DNA of 64,000 nt, taken from the NCBI RefSeq assembly GCF_030064675.1, contig NZ_CP116413.1:8709501-8773500 (forward strand), written 5' to 3'. The DNA is from Crossiella sp. CA-258035 (GTDB taxonomy: Bacteria > Actinomycetota > Actinomycetes > Mycobacteriales > Pseudonocardiaceae). Shown piece after piece: positions 8,348 to 16,589 of this stretch. Positions within the stretch are counted from its first letter, which is position 1; each line of letters starts with the position of its first letter. The notes below the pieces were generated by a model. It was not told the origin of the DNA. It ran no database searches and was given only the letters and a program-made list of their open reading frames with translations. The position numbers and the translations under genes were made by a program.

Positions 8348-8868
8348 CCCGCTGCTCCCAGCTCGCCGACCAGGCGGCGGCGCAAGGCGGCCAGGCACCG
8401 GCCTCTGGTGGGGCCGATGCTGCCCAGTGGCATGGCCAGCAGTTCGGCGATCCGGGTGTACGGCAGGTCCGGGGCGTAGGCGGCGATCCAGAGCAACTGC
8501 CTGCAGCGCAACGGCATTCGGGCGAAAGCTCGCCAGAGCCGGCCCGCGCGGTCGCCTTGGACGACCAGGTCCGCCGGGTCCGGGGCGCGGAAGCGGTCCA
8601 GGTGTGCCACGCGGCCCAGGGTGTCCAGGTCGAGGGGGTGTTCGCGGTGGCGGGCGGCCAGGGTGCGCAGCGACTCGCGGCGGGCGGTGGTGACCAGCCA
8701 GGCCTGGACGCGGTCCGGGGCGGTCAGCGCGTGGCGGTGTTCGGCCAGTTTCAGCCAGGTGGTCTGGCTGACGTCGGCGGCTTCCTGGTCGTCCAGGCGG
8801 TGCGAGCGGGCGACCGCCCACACCAGCCTGGCGTAGCGGTTGATGAGGTCCTGCCACTCCGGGTCCAT
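8344..8868 (-). CDS. ECF-type RNA polymerase sigma factor heading the CHAT operon
   Basis: This 174-aa protein has region 2 (INRYARLVWAVARSHRL, then DVSQTTWLKLAEH) and region 4 (MPLRCRQLLWIAAY followed by YTRIAELLAMPLGSIGPTRGR). That is the usual length and order of an ECF sigma factor, and there is no C-terminal extension. It is the first gene of an operon with the 130-aa protein and the CHAT protease. The region 4 recognition helix ends in TRGRCLAALRR. Its targets probably include its own operon, but I see no clear autoregulated promoter. Confidence 0.9.
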   Translation of the reverse strand: MDPEWQDLINRYARLVWAVARSHRLDDQEAADVSQTTWLKLAEHRHALTAPDRVQAWLVTTARRESLRTLAARHREHPLDLDTLGRVAHLDRFRAPDPADLVVQGDRAGRLWRAFARMPLRCRQLLWIAAYAPDLPYTRIAELLAMPLGSIGPTRGRCLAALRRRLVGELGAAG

Positions 8869-9198
8869 CGGCTCTCCCCTGCGTCGGCGACTCGGCAGGC
8901 ACTTGGAAGCAGCGGGGGCGGTCCGGGATCCGTCAGCCGCCCGAAGGCGTTACCGCGGTCACTCGCCCGGATGACACTTGCCCTCGGTGACTGGGCACCG
9001 GTTGGCCAGCTCGGGAAATCGCTTGCCTACCTGGTGTTATCGACGCAGGGTGATCGTTTGGCGCACGTCCGGAGCAACACGACCCACCTCCGGGTGGAAA
9101 CCGGTCAGTACGCTCGCGCATACCGGCAAACGGGCCAACCATGGTTGACGAACCCAGGAAGAGATCTGTCTTTCCTTCAGTCGTCCGGTGATCGGTAG
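8869..9198. other. Intergenic region with no recognisable gene
   Basis: This 330-bp stretch separates the divergent sigma factor gene and the proline-rich protein gene. It presumably holds both promoters. A TTGACG at 9146-9151 with an AT-rich patch at about 9168-9178 is a possible promoter for the rightward gene. I see no tandem repeat, strong hairpin or RNA gene in it. Confidence 0.4.
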
Positions 9199-10089
9199 GT
9201 GGTGGTGACGGTGACCAGCGCCGGGGCGGTGCGCAGCCGGGGAGAGAGGCTGCGCGTCGTTGCCGTCCGGCTGGCCATTGCCAGCGGCCTGGCTGCGGCC
9301 GCCTGGCTGGCCGGAGCTGTCGCCGCCCATGCCGACGAGTCACCGGCCCGCGCAGACGTTCTGAGCCCGTCGACCGTTTCGGAAGTCCAGGAGCCGGCCA
9401 AGACGGATGCCGTCGCGCGGGCCGGTGGCCTCGGCGCACGCATCACCGAGCGGGTCACCGCCCGGCTGGACCGCCCCGGCACCGCGCTCCGCGGCACCGC
9501 TACCCCGCTGACCAGCCACGACGAGGCCGACGCCAGTGGTGGCGGCATGGTCGCCGTCGGCTCCGACGAGGTGCGGCCGCTGCCCGAACAGGACGGTCCG
9601 GCGCCGGCGCCGATCAGGTCGACCCGCACCGCGAAGTCCGCCGAGGGGTCGGTCAGCGCGGTCCGCCCGCCGCGGCAGGCCCCGCCGCCACCACCGCCGC
9701 CGGTCCAGCAGCCCGCGCCGGTTGAGCCAGTCGTCGAGCCGGTGGTGGTGGAGACGCCGCCTGCCGCGCCCGTGCTGAGCTCCCGCCCGATGGTCACGGT
9801 CCGCACGGTCGAGCCCAAGGCCGCCGAGCCGCCGGCCGGCACCAGGCCCAAGCAGGACGACGGGCCCGACCTGCCCATGCCCGATCCGCGGAAACCAGCC
9901 CCCAGCGCGCCGTCCTCGGCCTCGCTGGGCGGCACGGCTTCCGACAACGGTGGTGCCCGTGGTGCCACCGCCCTGGTCACCGCCCCGCTTCCGCAGCTGC
10001 CGAAGCCGAGCCTGGTGACCGTCGAGCACCCGCGCAACGCGGGCTCGCCGAGCAACACCCCGGGCCTGCCGCCCACCTCGCCCGACTGA
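9199..10089 (+). CDS. Proline-rich secreted or cell-wall protein
   Basis: This protein of about 296 residues has a positively charged N-terminus and a hydrophobic stretch ending in AGAVAAHADES (about residues 24-48), which reads as a signal peptide with an AHA cleavage site. The rest is low-complexity and very rich in Pro, Ala and Val, including a run of seven prolines near residue 162 and PVEPVVEPVVVE repeats. No catalytic domain is seen. Starts are ambiguous: three GTG codons in a row at 9199-9207 and another at 9211. A spacer or envelope-spanning role is possible, but the function is unknown. Confidence 0.7.
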   Translation: MVVTVTSAGAVRSRGERLRVVAVRLAIASGLAAAAWLAGAVAAHADESPARADVLSPSTVSEVQEPAKTDAVARAGGLGARITERVTARLDRPGTALRGTATPLTSHDEADASGGGMVAVGSDEVRPLPEQDGPAPAPIRSTRTAKSAEGSVSAVRPPRQAPPPPPPPVQQPAPVEPVVEPVVVETPPAAPVLSSRPMVTVRTVEPKAAEPPAGTRPKQDDGPDLPMPDPRKPAPSAPSSASLGGTASDNGGARGATALVTAPLPQLPKPSLVTVEHPRNAGSPSNTPGLPPTSPD

Positions 10090-10340
10090 CTGAGTCGGTA
10101 ACACGCCACCGGTGTGCGCACAGCCAGTGACGGCTTGCGCCATCCGAGCGGCATTCCTGGCGCGGCCGTTTCGCCGCACCTGCGTTGAGCAGGGACAACC
10201 ACCCGCGTGAAGCAGTGATCGGCGCTTCGTTGCCGCAGTTGCCGGATTTCCCGAGCAACGCCGACGAAGGAAGCCAGCGTCCTGTGGACACGCCCCCGAT
10301 CTCCCAACCGGCCGACCGCGCCCGGCCGTGTTGGGTGCGC

Positions 10341-10377
10341 AGCCCCGGTACCGCGTTGCCCCCGCGGTACCGGGGCT
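10341..10377. terminator. Strong bidirectional terminator hairpin
   Basis: A perfect 15-bp stem (AGCCCCGGTACCGCG at 10341-10355, complement at 10363-10377) with a 7-nt loop is followed by CCTTATTT. It lies between the convergent proline-rich and MocR genes. The rest of the 303-bp gap (10090-10392) shows nothing else recognisable. Confidence 0.88.
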
Positions 10378-10392
10378 CCTTATTTGCCCAGG

Positions 10393-11838
10393 TCAGGTCA
10401 CTGCGAGTAGGTCGTCGGCGGCACCGGTGAGGGTGGCGGCGGCGCGGGCCAGCCGGTTCGCCGCCTCGGTGAGCACCGCGGGCTCCTGGGCGAAGGACAG
10501 CCGCAGCCACCGCTCCAGACCGCCGTTGACCCCGAAGCGGGGGCCCGGCACCAGGTGCAGGCCGTGGTTGATCGCGGCGGCGGCCAGCCGGGTGCTGATC
10601 GGCCCGTCCAGCTCGCACCACAGGCTCAGCCCGCCGGCCGGGCGGCGCACGGTCCAGGCGGGCAGCCGGGCCCGCAGCGCGTCCACCAGGACGTCCCGCG
10701 CGGTGGCGAAGTGGGCGCGCCTGCGGGCCAGCAGCGGCTCGGGGTCGGTGAGCAGCTCGGTGAGCACCAGCTGGTCCAGCACCGAGGAACCGAGGTCGAT
10801 GGAGGCGCGCACCCCGGCCAGCTGCCGGATCAGCTCCACCGGTCCGCGCAACCAGCCCAGGCGCAGGCCGCCCCAGAGCATCTTGGACGCCGAGCCCGCG
10901 GTGAGCACCAGCCCTTCGGCGAAGGCGGCCAGCGGCGGTGGGCCGTCCAGCGGGTCGCCGTCCAGGTCCAGCTCGGCCAGGGTCTCGTCCACCAGCGCCA
11001 GCGTCCTGGTCCGGCGCAGCGCGGCGGCCAGCTGCTCCCGGCCCTGCGCGGACAGGCGCAGGCCGGTCGGGTTCTGGAAGTCCGGGATCAGGTAGGCCAG
11101 CCGGGGCGCGACCTGGCGCAGGGTGGCCTCGATGCCGGGCAGGTCCCAGCCGTCCGGGGCCATCGCCACCGGCACCGGCTGGGCGTGCGCGGCCCGGATG
11201 CCGTCCACCGCGTTCGGGTAGGTCGGGTTCTCCAGCAGCACCCGCTGGCCGGGCATGACCAGCAGCCGCAGCGCCAGTGCCAGCGCGTGCTGCGCGCCCG
11301 AGGTGATCATGACCTGGTCCGAGCCGGTGGGCAGGCCGCGCCGGGTGTAGCGCTCGGCGATGCGTTCCCGCAGCACCGGCAGCCCCATCGGGGCGTAGCC
11401 GGGGCCGCTCAGGTACCCGGGCAGGCGCAGCCGGGCCGCGTCCACCGCGGCGGCCAGTTCGGCAGGCGCGGCCGGGGTGGCCTGGGCCAGGTTGATCGTC
11501 TCGTCCTCCGGCAGCGAGGTGAACCCCTGCGGCCCGAGCTCCTTGCCGGGCAGGGTGATCCAGGAGCCCGCGCCGCGGCGGCTGGCGATCAGGTCCTGTT
11601 CGCGCAGCCGGTCCAGCATCGCGGTGACCGTGGTGCGGCTGAGGTTGAGCGCCTGGGCCAGCTCCCGTTCCGCGGGCAGCCGGGTGCCCGCGGGCAACCG
11701 GCCCTCCAGCACCAGCAACCGCAGCGCGGCGGCCAGGTCGGCGGACTGGCCCCGGTTCGGCCCGTCGCGCCAGCAGCCGAGCAGGTCGGCGAGGTGCGGC
11801 GCGGAGATCCGGCCACCGGTGGGCAGTGCCTGGCTCAT
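10393..11838 (-). CDS. MocR family regulator (GntR HTH fused to aminotransferase domain)
   Basis: This 481-aa protein has an N-terminal GntR winged helix (AALRLLVLEGRLPAGTRLP, then LAQALNLSRTTVTAMLDRL) and a class I aminotransferase-fold domain from about residue 115. The PLP lysine is in the SASKMLWGGLRLGWL segment and the NPT loop is DFQNPTG. MocR proteins bind PLP or an amino-PLP adduct and regulate nearby genes (PdxR and GabR are known examples). It is divergent from a yczE-like membrane gene, a pairing common for MocR regulators. The ATG at 11838 is chosen because the GntR fold begins directly after it. Confidence 0.92.
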   Translation of the reverse strand: MSQALPTGGRISAPHLADLLGCWRDGPNRGQSADLAAALRLLVLEGRLPAGTRLPAERELAQALNLSRTTVTAMLDRLREQDLIASRRGAGSWITLPGKELGPQGFTSLPEDETINLAQATPAAPAELAAAVDAARLRLPGYLSGPGYAPMGLPVLRERIAERYTRRGLPTGSDQVMITSGAQHALALALRLLVMPGQRVLLENPTYPNAVDGIRAAHAQPVPVAMAPDGWDLPGIEATLRQVAPRLAYLIPDFQNPTGLRLSAQGREQLAAALRRTRTLALVDETLAELDLDGDPLDGPPPLAAFAEGLVLTAGSASKMLWGGLRLGWLRGPVELIRQLAGVRASIDLGSSVLDQLVLTELLTDPEPLLARRRAHFATARDVLVDALRARLPAWTVRRPAGGLSLWCELDGPISTRLAAAAINHGLHLVPGPRFGVNGGLERWLRLSFAQEPAVLTEAANRLARAAATLTGAADDLLAVT

Positions 11839-11840
11839 GT

Positions 11841-11880
11841 GGGCCAATTTTTCCACTTTGGCCCTCGAAGTAAAGGCCAA
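11841..11880. promoter_or_regulatory. Probable MocR operator: three GGCCAA half-sites
   Basis: GGCCAA occurs at 11842-11847 and 11875-11880 in direct orientation, and as its complement at 11858-11863. The first and third are 33 bp apart, about three helical turns. They fill the 62-bp gap between the divergent mocR-like and yczE-like genes, as expected for a MocR operator with direct and inverted half-sites. Binding is inferred. Confidence 0.55.
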
Positions 11881-11900
11881 TCCCGGCAGAGGATGGCCGC

Positions 11901-12548
11901 ATGGCCTCCCCGACGATCCCCCTGCACCCGCTGCCCGTGGCGGACCGGCCGCTGCGGCGGCTCAGCCAGCTGCTGGCCGGGCTGCTGCTCTACGGCGCGA
12001 GCATGGCGCTGATGATCAGGGCCGGGCTCGGCCTCGACCCGTGGGACGTCCTGCACGAGGGCCTGACCAGGCACATCCCGGTCAGCTTCGGCACCGTCAC
12101 GGCGATCACCGGGGTGATCGTGCTGCTGGGCTGGATCCCGCTGCGGCAGCGGCCGGGCATCGGCACGGTGGCCAACGTGGTGCTGATCGCGGTCGCGGTG
12201 GACGCCTCGCTGTACCTGCTGCCCGCGCCTTCGTCCTGGTGGCTGCGCGCGGTGTTCCTGGTCTCGGCGATCGTGCTGAACGGCCTGGCCACCGCCGCCT
12301 ACATCGGCGCCCGGCTCGGGCCGGGGCCGAGGGACGGGCTGATGACCGGGCTGTGCGCGCGCACCGGCTGGTCGATCCGCCTGGTGCGCACCGGGATCGA
12401 GATCACCGTGCTGGCGGTGGGTTTCCTGCTCGGCGGCACGATCGGCATCGGCACCCTGCTGTACGCGATCACCATTGGTCCACTTGCCCAGTTCTTTGTG
12501 CCGTTCGTGGCGCTGCGTACTCCGGCTGAGTGGAAAACCGAGCGGTAG
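11901..12548 (+). CDS. YczE/YitT-type membrane protein
   Basis: This 215-aa integral membrane protein has about five hydrophobic segments and the family stretch GLGLDPWDVLHEGLTRHI near residue 42, with a related GARLGPGPRDGLMTGL in the second half. This internal duplication is typical of YczE proteins. The ATG at 11901 has a ribosome site (AGAGGA). YczE-like genes are often found next to MocR regulators and are thought to transport or sense a pyridoxine-related or amino compound, but this is not proven. Control by the divergent MocR is likely. Confidence 0.85.
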   Translation: MASPTIPLHPLPVADRPLRRLSQLLAGLLLYGASMALMIRAGLGLDPWDVLHEGLTRHIPVSFGTVTAITGVIVLLGWIPLRQRPGIGTVANVVLIAVAVDASLYLLPAPSSWWLRAVFLVSAIVLNGLATAAYIGARLGPGPRDGLMTGLCARTGWSIRLVRTGIEITVLAVGFLLGGTIGIGTLLYAITIGPLAQFFVPFVALRTPAEWKTER

Positions 12549-12584
12549 CAGGCTTTTCCGGGTTTTCGCATTAGGGTCCCGGAC

Positions 12585-13433
12585 GTGCCGGCGATCGAAA
12601 TGGCTGAACGAGCAGGGGTCCAGCTGACCGGCGGGTCCGCCGAGAGCGAGGACCGCATCGTGGTCCTGCCGAACGCGGTGGTGCTGCTGGACGGCGCGAC
12701 CCAGCTGGAACCTGGGCGCCACACCGGCGGCTGGTACGCCGAGCGCCTCGGCGACCGGCTGCGCCGCGAGCTGACCGCGCAGCCCGACATCGACCTGGCC
12801 GAGCTGCTGGCCGCCTGCATCAGCCAGGTGGCCGCCGACCACGGCCTGGAGCCGGGCAAGGCCCCCTCCAGCACGGTGGCGCTGCTGCGCTGGGACGACG
12901 AGCGGGTGGACGCCCTGGTGCTGGCGGACAGCCCGGTGGTGGCCTTCACCGTCGGCGACGTGCACGTGCTCTCCGACACCCGGCTGGCGAACCTGGCCGT
13001 CCCGCGCCGCACTGGCTATCGCGACCAGCTCCGCGAGGGCGCGGGTTTCTCCACCGGCCACGCGGACGCGCTGCGCGCCTCGGCGACCGAGGTGGGCCAG
13101 TGGCGCAACCGCCAGGGCGGCTTCTGGGTGGCCGAGGCCGACCCGGACGCGGCCAAGCAGGCCATGCGGGCGAGCTGGATGCGGGACCAGGTGCAGGCGA
13201 TCGTGATGGCCAGCGACGGCGTCTCCTGCGGCGTGGACGACTACGGCGTGTTCGCCGACTGGACCGCGCTCTACGACCAGGCGGTGCAGGACGGCCTGCA
13301 CACGGTGCTGGACGCGGTGCGCAAGGCCGAGGAGTCCGACCCGGACGGCCGCAAGTGGCCGCGCCCGAAGCGGCACGACGACCAGAGCCTGGTCGTGGTG
13401 CACTTCGACGACGACTGGTTCCCCCGCTTCTGA
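12585..13433 (+). CDS. PP2C-like protein phosphatase domain protein
   Basis: This 282-aa protein (start GTG 12585; ATG 12600 is an alternative) carries PP2C metal-site motifs: VVLLDGAT near residue 30, VIMASDGVSCG at about residue 207, and KRHDDQSLVVV at about residue 263. These match the DGxG, SDG and DN strands of the PPM fold. It may dephosphorylate Ser/Thr phosphoproteins or control an anti-sigma system. It lies 17 bp upstream of an HTH protein gene with which it probably forms an operon. No kinase gene is close. Confidence 0.8.
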   Translation: MPAIEMAERAGVQLTGGSAESEDRIVVLPNAVVLLDGATQLEPGRHTGGWYAERLGDRLRRELTAQPDIDLAELLAACISQVAADHGLEPGKAPSSTVALLRWDDERVDALVLADSPVVAFTVGDVHVLSDTRLANLAVPRRTGYRDQLREGAGFSTGHADALRASATEVGQWRNRQGGFWVAEADPDAAKQAMRASWMRDQVQAIVMASDGVSCGVDDYGVFADWTALYDQAVQDGLHTVLDAVRKAEESDPDGRKWPRPKRHDDQSLVVVHFDDDWFPRF

Positions 13434-13450
13434 GCACCTACGCTCCCAGC

Positions 13451-14344
13451 ATGCCGCCGGAGCACCAGCCGGACCCGTTCGCCACCGCCCTGCGCGCCGC
13501 GATCGCCGGCCGCGGCCTTGGCCTGCACCGCATCCGCGAACGCCTGCGCACCAGGGGCATCACCATCTCCGCGGCCACCCTCAGCTACTGGCAGTCCGGC
13601 CGCAGCCGCCCCGAGCGCCACGAGTCCCTGACCGCCCTGCACCACCTGGAAGAGGTCCTGGAAGTCCCCCGGGGCTCGCTGACCACCCTGCTGGGCCCAC
13701 CCCGCCCCCGCGGTCCGCACCGGCTCACCGACCCGCCGGACATCGACGCCTTCTGGCCGGCCCCCACCGAGGTGGCCGAAGCCCTCACCGAGATCAACAC
13801 CAGCTGGGACACCCGCCTGACCCGCCTCAGCCAGCACGACACCATCCACATCGGCCCGCACCGCGAGGAGCTGACCTCCGTCTCCCGCCAGGTGCTCAGG
13901 GCCAACGCCGACGGCCCCGACCGCTGGGTGGTCATCCTGCACCTGGACGAGCACGACCACCCCCTCCCCGAGGTCCGCCCCCTGCGCCACTGCACCCTGG
14001 GCCGAACCTCCGCAAACCCCAGCACCGGCCTGCTGACCGCCGAGCTCCTCTTCCCCAAACCCTTGCGCCGCAACGAAACCATCATCACCGAACACGAGCT
14101 CCGCAACCACGCCCCGCACCCCACCGCCACCAACTACGAACGCAAGTTCCGCCTCCCCGTCCGCGAGTACGTCCTGGAAGTCCGCTTCGACCCCACCTGC
14201 CCCCCAGCAACAATCACCCGCAGAACAACAACCCAAACCACCACCCACGAGGACCAGGTCCACCTGGACGAACTCACCTCAGTCCACGGCGTGGCAACGG
14301 ACTTCGGCCCCGGAACCTACGGCTTCCACTGGACCTGGCCGTGA
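13451..14344 (+). CDS. Helix-turn-helix protein with a beta-rich C-terminal domain
   Basis: This 297-aa protein has an N-terminal Xre-like helix-turn-helix (LGLHRIRERL, then ISAATLSYWQSGRSRP; residues 22-58), followed by a linker and a beta-rich C-terminal half of unknown role. The C-terminal half includes RKFRLPVREYVLEVRFDP. Similar XRE-plus-sensor proteins are common in actinomycetes. The 3' part uses many A-ending codons and CCA/ACC runs, but this is still within the GC-rich range. It follows the PP2C-like gene by 17 bp. Confidence 0.8.
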   Translation: MPPEHQPDPFATALRAAIAGRGLGLHRIRERLRTRGITISAATLSYWQSGRSRPERHESLTALHHLEEVLEVPRGSLTTLLGPPRPRGPHRLTDPPDIDAFWPAPTEVAEALTEINTSWDTRLTRLSQHDTIHIGPHREELTSVSRQVLRANADGPDRWVVILHLDEHDHPLPEVRPLRHCTLGRTSANPSTGLLTAELLFPKPLRRNETIITEHELRNHAPHPTATNYERKFRLPVREYVLEVRFDPTCPPATITRRTTTQTTTHEDQVHLDELTSVHGVATDFGPGTYGFHWTWP

Positions 14345-14347
14345 AAA

Positions 14348-14376
14348 ACGGGGCGCCCCAACAAGGAGCGCCCCGT
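14348..14376. terminator. Bidirectional hairpin between HTH gene and protease gene
   Basis: A 9-bp perfect stem (ACGGGGCGC at 14348-14356 with its complement at 14368-14376) lies between the convergent HTH and S1 protease genes. On the leftward side it precedes AAAA on the plus strand, read as a T-run for the minus-strand gene. Confidence 0.75.
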
Positions 14377-14380
14377 CCCA

Positions 14381-16033
14381 TCACACCGAGATGGACCAGC
14401 TGCTCAAGGTCCCGGTATCCCCAGCCCCGTTGTCCCCGATCCACAACACCCAGTTCCCCCCAGCCTGCTCCGAGGTCCGCACGGTAAAGGTCCGAGACCC
14501 CGGAAACGCATGACACTCGAACCCGCCGGCCCGGTGCAGCGAGTAGTACCGCCCAGAAGGCCCCACCAGGTTGATGTTCAGGTCCTCCTGACAAGTGTGC
14601 GAGGCATTCACCACCACGGTCACCGGCACCGCGGCCACCCCACCGGCAGTGGACCGCACCGGACTGACCGCCACCGCGAAGTCCCGAATCGGATAAGCGT
14701 TGGCATTGCTGAAGGTCCGAGCCCCCGCATCCCCCTTCGCCGTCCGAGCCGTCACCGCCGCACTGGCCCCCGACCGGTTCCCGGCCGCATCCCGAGCCCG
14801 CACCACAAACGAGTACTCGGTATCCGCGGTCAGCCCGGAAACAGTCGCCGAGGTCCCCTCCGCACTGGCCACCACCGCGTCCCCGCGATACACGTCGTAC
14901 CCAGTCACCCCAACGTTGTCAGTCGCCGCATCCCAAGCCAGCGCAACAGAGGAGGACGTGCTCCCGGTAGCCCGCAGGTTCCCCGGCACCGAAGGCGCCT
15001 CGGTATCCCCACTACTCCCACCGGTCACCAACGTCAGCCCCCACTTCTTCAACGCCTCGCCCACCGGCTGGAAGATCGACTGGTTGTCAGCCCCACCCGG
15101 CTCACAGGACGACTGCCCACCCGAGTGCAGCCCCACAGCCTTGTCCCCAACCAGCCACCCCCCACCAGAGTCCCCACCCTTGGAACAAGCAGTGGTCGTG
15201 GCCAACCCCTCGATGACCACGTTCCCGTAGTTGATCGTCTGATTGACCGCCGTAACCCGCCCACACTGCCACTTCGACGTGTTCCCCGAGTGACACACCG
15301 CCTGGTTGACCACCGGCTCCACAACCCCCGCCACAGTGACCGCAGCCCCACCCCACGTGTTCACCGCCGGAGACAAACTCCACCCCGGCTCGGTAACGGA
15401 AACAACCCCCATATCCCCTTCACGGGCATTGACACTGCGCGAACCCCCAAAGTTGGAAGTCCCGATCCGATTCTGCTGCCCAGACTGCCCATAAGCAGCC
15501 TGATTGACATCATTGGTGCAATGCCCAGCAGTCAAGAAATGCTTCCCCCCACCAGAATCCGTAGCCCCAAACCCCACAGAACAGTTGCTCTCACTCCCCG
15601 GCCACCACGGATTCCCCGTCCGCACCTCACCACCCTGCTGCACCGGCGCAGCAGCATCCACCACAACCCGCACAGCCTCGCCAAACGCCCGCACGCGCTC
15701 GACGACGGAGGCATCAGCGGACGCGATGGTGCGCACCACCACCTGCGCACTCACGGGATCGATACCCCAGGAGGTCACCCCGGTGGGTCCGACGGCAAGC
15801 TCGCCAACCCGCCGAGCCACCCCATCAAGCTCAGCCCGCCCGCGCGGCATCACTTGAGCGCGCCCCCCGGCCCGCCGAACCTGAGAAGCAGTGGATTCAT
15901 CACCAACAGAAACCACAACCTCCCCACTGGCAGGATCAATCCATTTACCAATAACACCACCGCCTTCAGGCGCAGCCGAAGCGTAGGCAGGAAGTGCCAA
16001 CAAAAGTACAACCGCGGGGATAATCGCCCTCAT
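14381..16033 (-). CDS. Secreted streptogrisin-type S1 protease with FN3 and P-domain
   Basis: This 550-aa preproprotein has a signal peptide (AIIPAVVLLLALPAYASA), a propeptide of about 125 residues, and a chymotrypsin-fold S1 domain. The triad is His in LTAGHC, Asp in EGDMGVV and Ser in GGDSGGGW. An FN3 domain follows at about residues 350-440 (PGNLRATGSTSSSVALAW), and a C-terminal P/Homo B domain (about 450-550) with LSSWSISV at the end. This is a modular extracellular protease. The ATG at 16033 has an AGGAG site; a GTG directly upstream at 16036 is possible. Paired GTTAAC palindromes lie 70-105 bp upstream and probably control it. Confidence 0.92.
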   Translation of the reverse strand: MRAIIPAVVLLLALPAYASAAPEGGGVIGKWIDPASGEVVVSVGDESTASQVRRAGGRAQVMPRGRAELDGVARRVGELAVGPTGVTSWGIDPVSAQVVVRTIASADASVVERVRAFGEAVRVVVDAAAPVQQGGEVRTGNPWWPGSESNCSVGFGATDSGGGKHFLTAGHCTNDVNQAAYGQSGQQNRIGTSNFGGSRSVNAREGDMGVVSVTEPGWSLSPAVNTWGGAAVTVAGVVEPVVNQAVCHSGNTSKWQCGRVTAVNQTINYGNVVIEGLATTTACSKGGDSGGGWLVGDKAVGLHSGGQSSCEPGGADNQSIFQPVGEALKKWGLTLVTGGSSGDTEAPSVPGNLRATGSTSSSVALAWDAATDNVGVTGYDVYRGDAVVASAEGTSATVSGLTADTEYSFVVRARDAAGNRSGASAAVTARTAKGDAGARTFSNANAYPIRDFAVAVSPVRSTAGGVAAVPVTVVVNASHTCQEDLNINLVGPSGRYYSLHRAGGFECHAFPGSRTFTVRTSEQAGGNWVLWIGDNGAGDTGTLSSWSISV

Positions 16034-16105
16034 CACAGGGCTCCTCTCAAAGCAGGGAGCCCAAAGCTAGAACGCCACCCCAAACAACCGGCAGACCAAA
16101 TCCGC

Positions 16106-16138
16106 GTTAACAGTTAACCAACGAGCATTAACCGTTAA
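16106..16138. promoter_or_regulatory. Paired TTAACnGTTAA palindromes upstream of the S1 protease
   Basis: Two 11-bp palindromes (TTAACAGTTAA at 16107-16117, TTAACCGTTAA at 16128-16138) have centres 21 bp apart, two helical turns, so a dimeric repressor could bind both on one face. They lie about 75-105 bp before the protease start. The cognate regulator is not identifiable here. Confidence 0.55.
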
Positions 16139-16142
16139 CACC

Positions 16143-16162
16143 TGTGGACAACCTGTGGATAA
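16143..16162. promoter_or_regulatory. Two tandem DnaA boxes
   Basis: TGTGGACAA (16143-16151) and TGTGGATAA (16154-16162) are the complements of TTGTCCACA, the actinomycete DnaA box, and TTATCCACA, the strong E. coli box. They are 11 bp apart in the same orientation. No oriC genes (dnaA, dnaN) are near, so this is not an origin by itself; a DnaA titration or gene-control site is possible. Confidence 0.6.
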
Positions 16163-16303
16163 CCCGACCACGCAAGCCCACGCGCAACCACGCTGGTTCG
16201 GCACCGCTCGCACCGTGGGGGTCCGGGGGGCTCGGCCCCCCGGGTCGAAGACCACCGAAAAAAGCGAAGCCCCCCGCGGGCAAGCAGGGGGCTCCCATTT
16301 CGG

Positions 16304-16377
16304 TGGCCAGGGGCGGGGTCGAACCGCCGACCTACCGCTTTTCAGGCGGTCGCTCGTACCAACTGAGCTACCTGGCC
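16304..16377 (-). tRNA. tRNA-Phe (anticodon GAA)
   Basis: A full cloverleaf can be drawn on the minus strand: acceptor GGCCAGG pairing with CCTGGCC, a D-arm with AGTTGGT, an anticodon stem ACCGC/GCGGT with loop CTGAAAA, and TTCGA in the T-loop. The anticodon GAA reads Phe. The 3' CCA is not encoded. It is the last of a Glu-Asp-Phe tRNA run, an order common in actinobacteria. Confidence 0.97.
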
Positions 16378-16413
16378 GAAAGGGGTCCGCTCCACGGAGC
16401 GAACCCCTTCGCG

Positions 16414-16487
16414 CGACCCAGACGGGACTCGAACCCGCGACCTCCGCCGTGACAGGGCGGCGCGCTAACCAACTGCGCCACTGGGCC
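16414..16487 (-). tRNA. tRNA-Asp (anticodon GTC)
   Basis: The minus strand folds with acceptor GGCCCAG/CTGGGTC (one G-T wobble), anticodon stem CCGCC/GGCGG, loop CTGTCAC (anticodon GTC) and T-loop GTTCGAG. It is the middle gene of the tRNA run, 36 bp from the Phe gene and 29 bp from the Glu gene. CCA is not encoded. Confidence 0.97.
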
Positions 16488-16516
16488 TTGCTGTACTGCC
16501 GTCTTGCTGTGTTGCG

Positions 16517-16589
16517 TACCCCCAACGGGATTCGAACCCGCGCTACCGCCTTGAAAGGGCGGCGTCCTAGGCCACTAGACGATGGGGGC
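16517..16589 (-). tRNA. tRNA-Glu (anticodon TTC)
   Basis: The minus strand folds with acceptor GCCCCCA/TGGGGGT, a D-arm with GTCTAGTGGCCTAGGAC typical of tRNA-Glu, anticodon stem CCGCC/GGCGG, loop CTTTCAA (anticodon TTC) and T-loop GTTCGAA. It is the first gene of the run in the direction of transcription. Confidence 0.97.

Noticed and set aside
16304-16589. tRNA cluster as an integration (att) site
   Set aside because: No integrase, no duplicated tRNA 3' end and no abrupt composition change are seen nearby.
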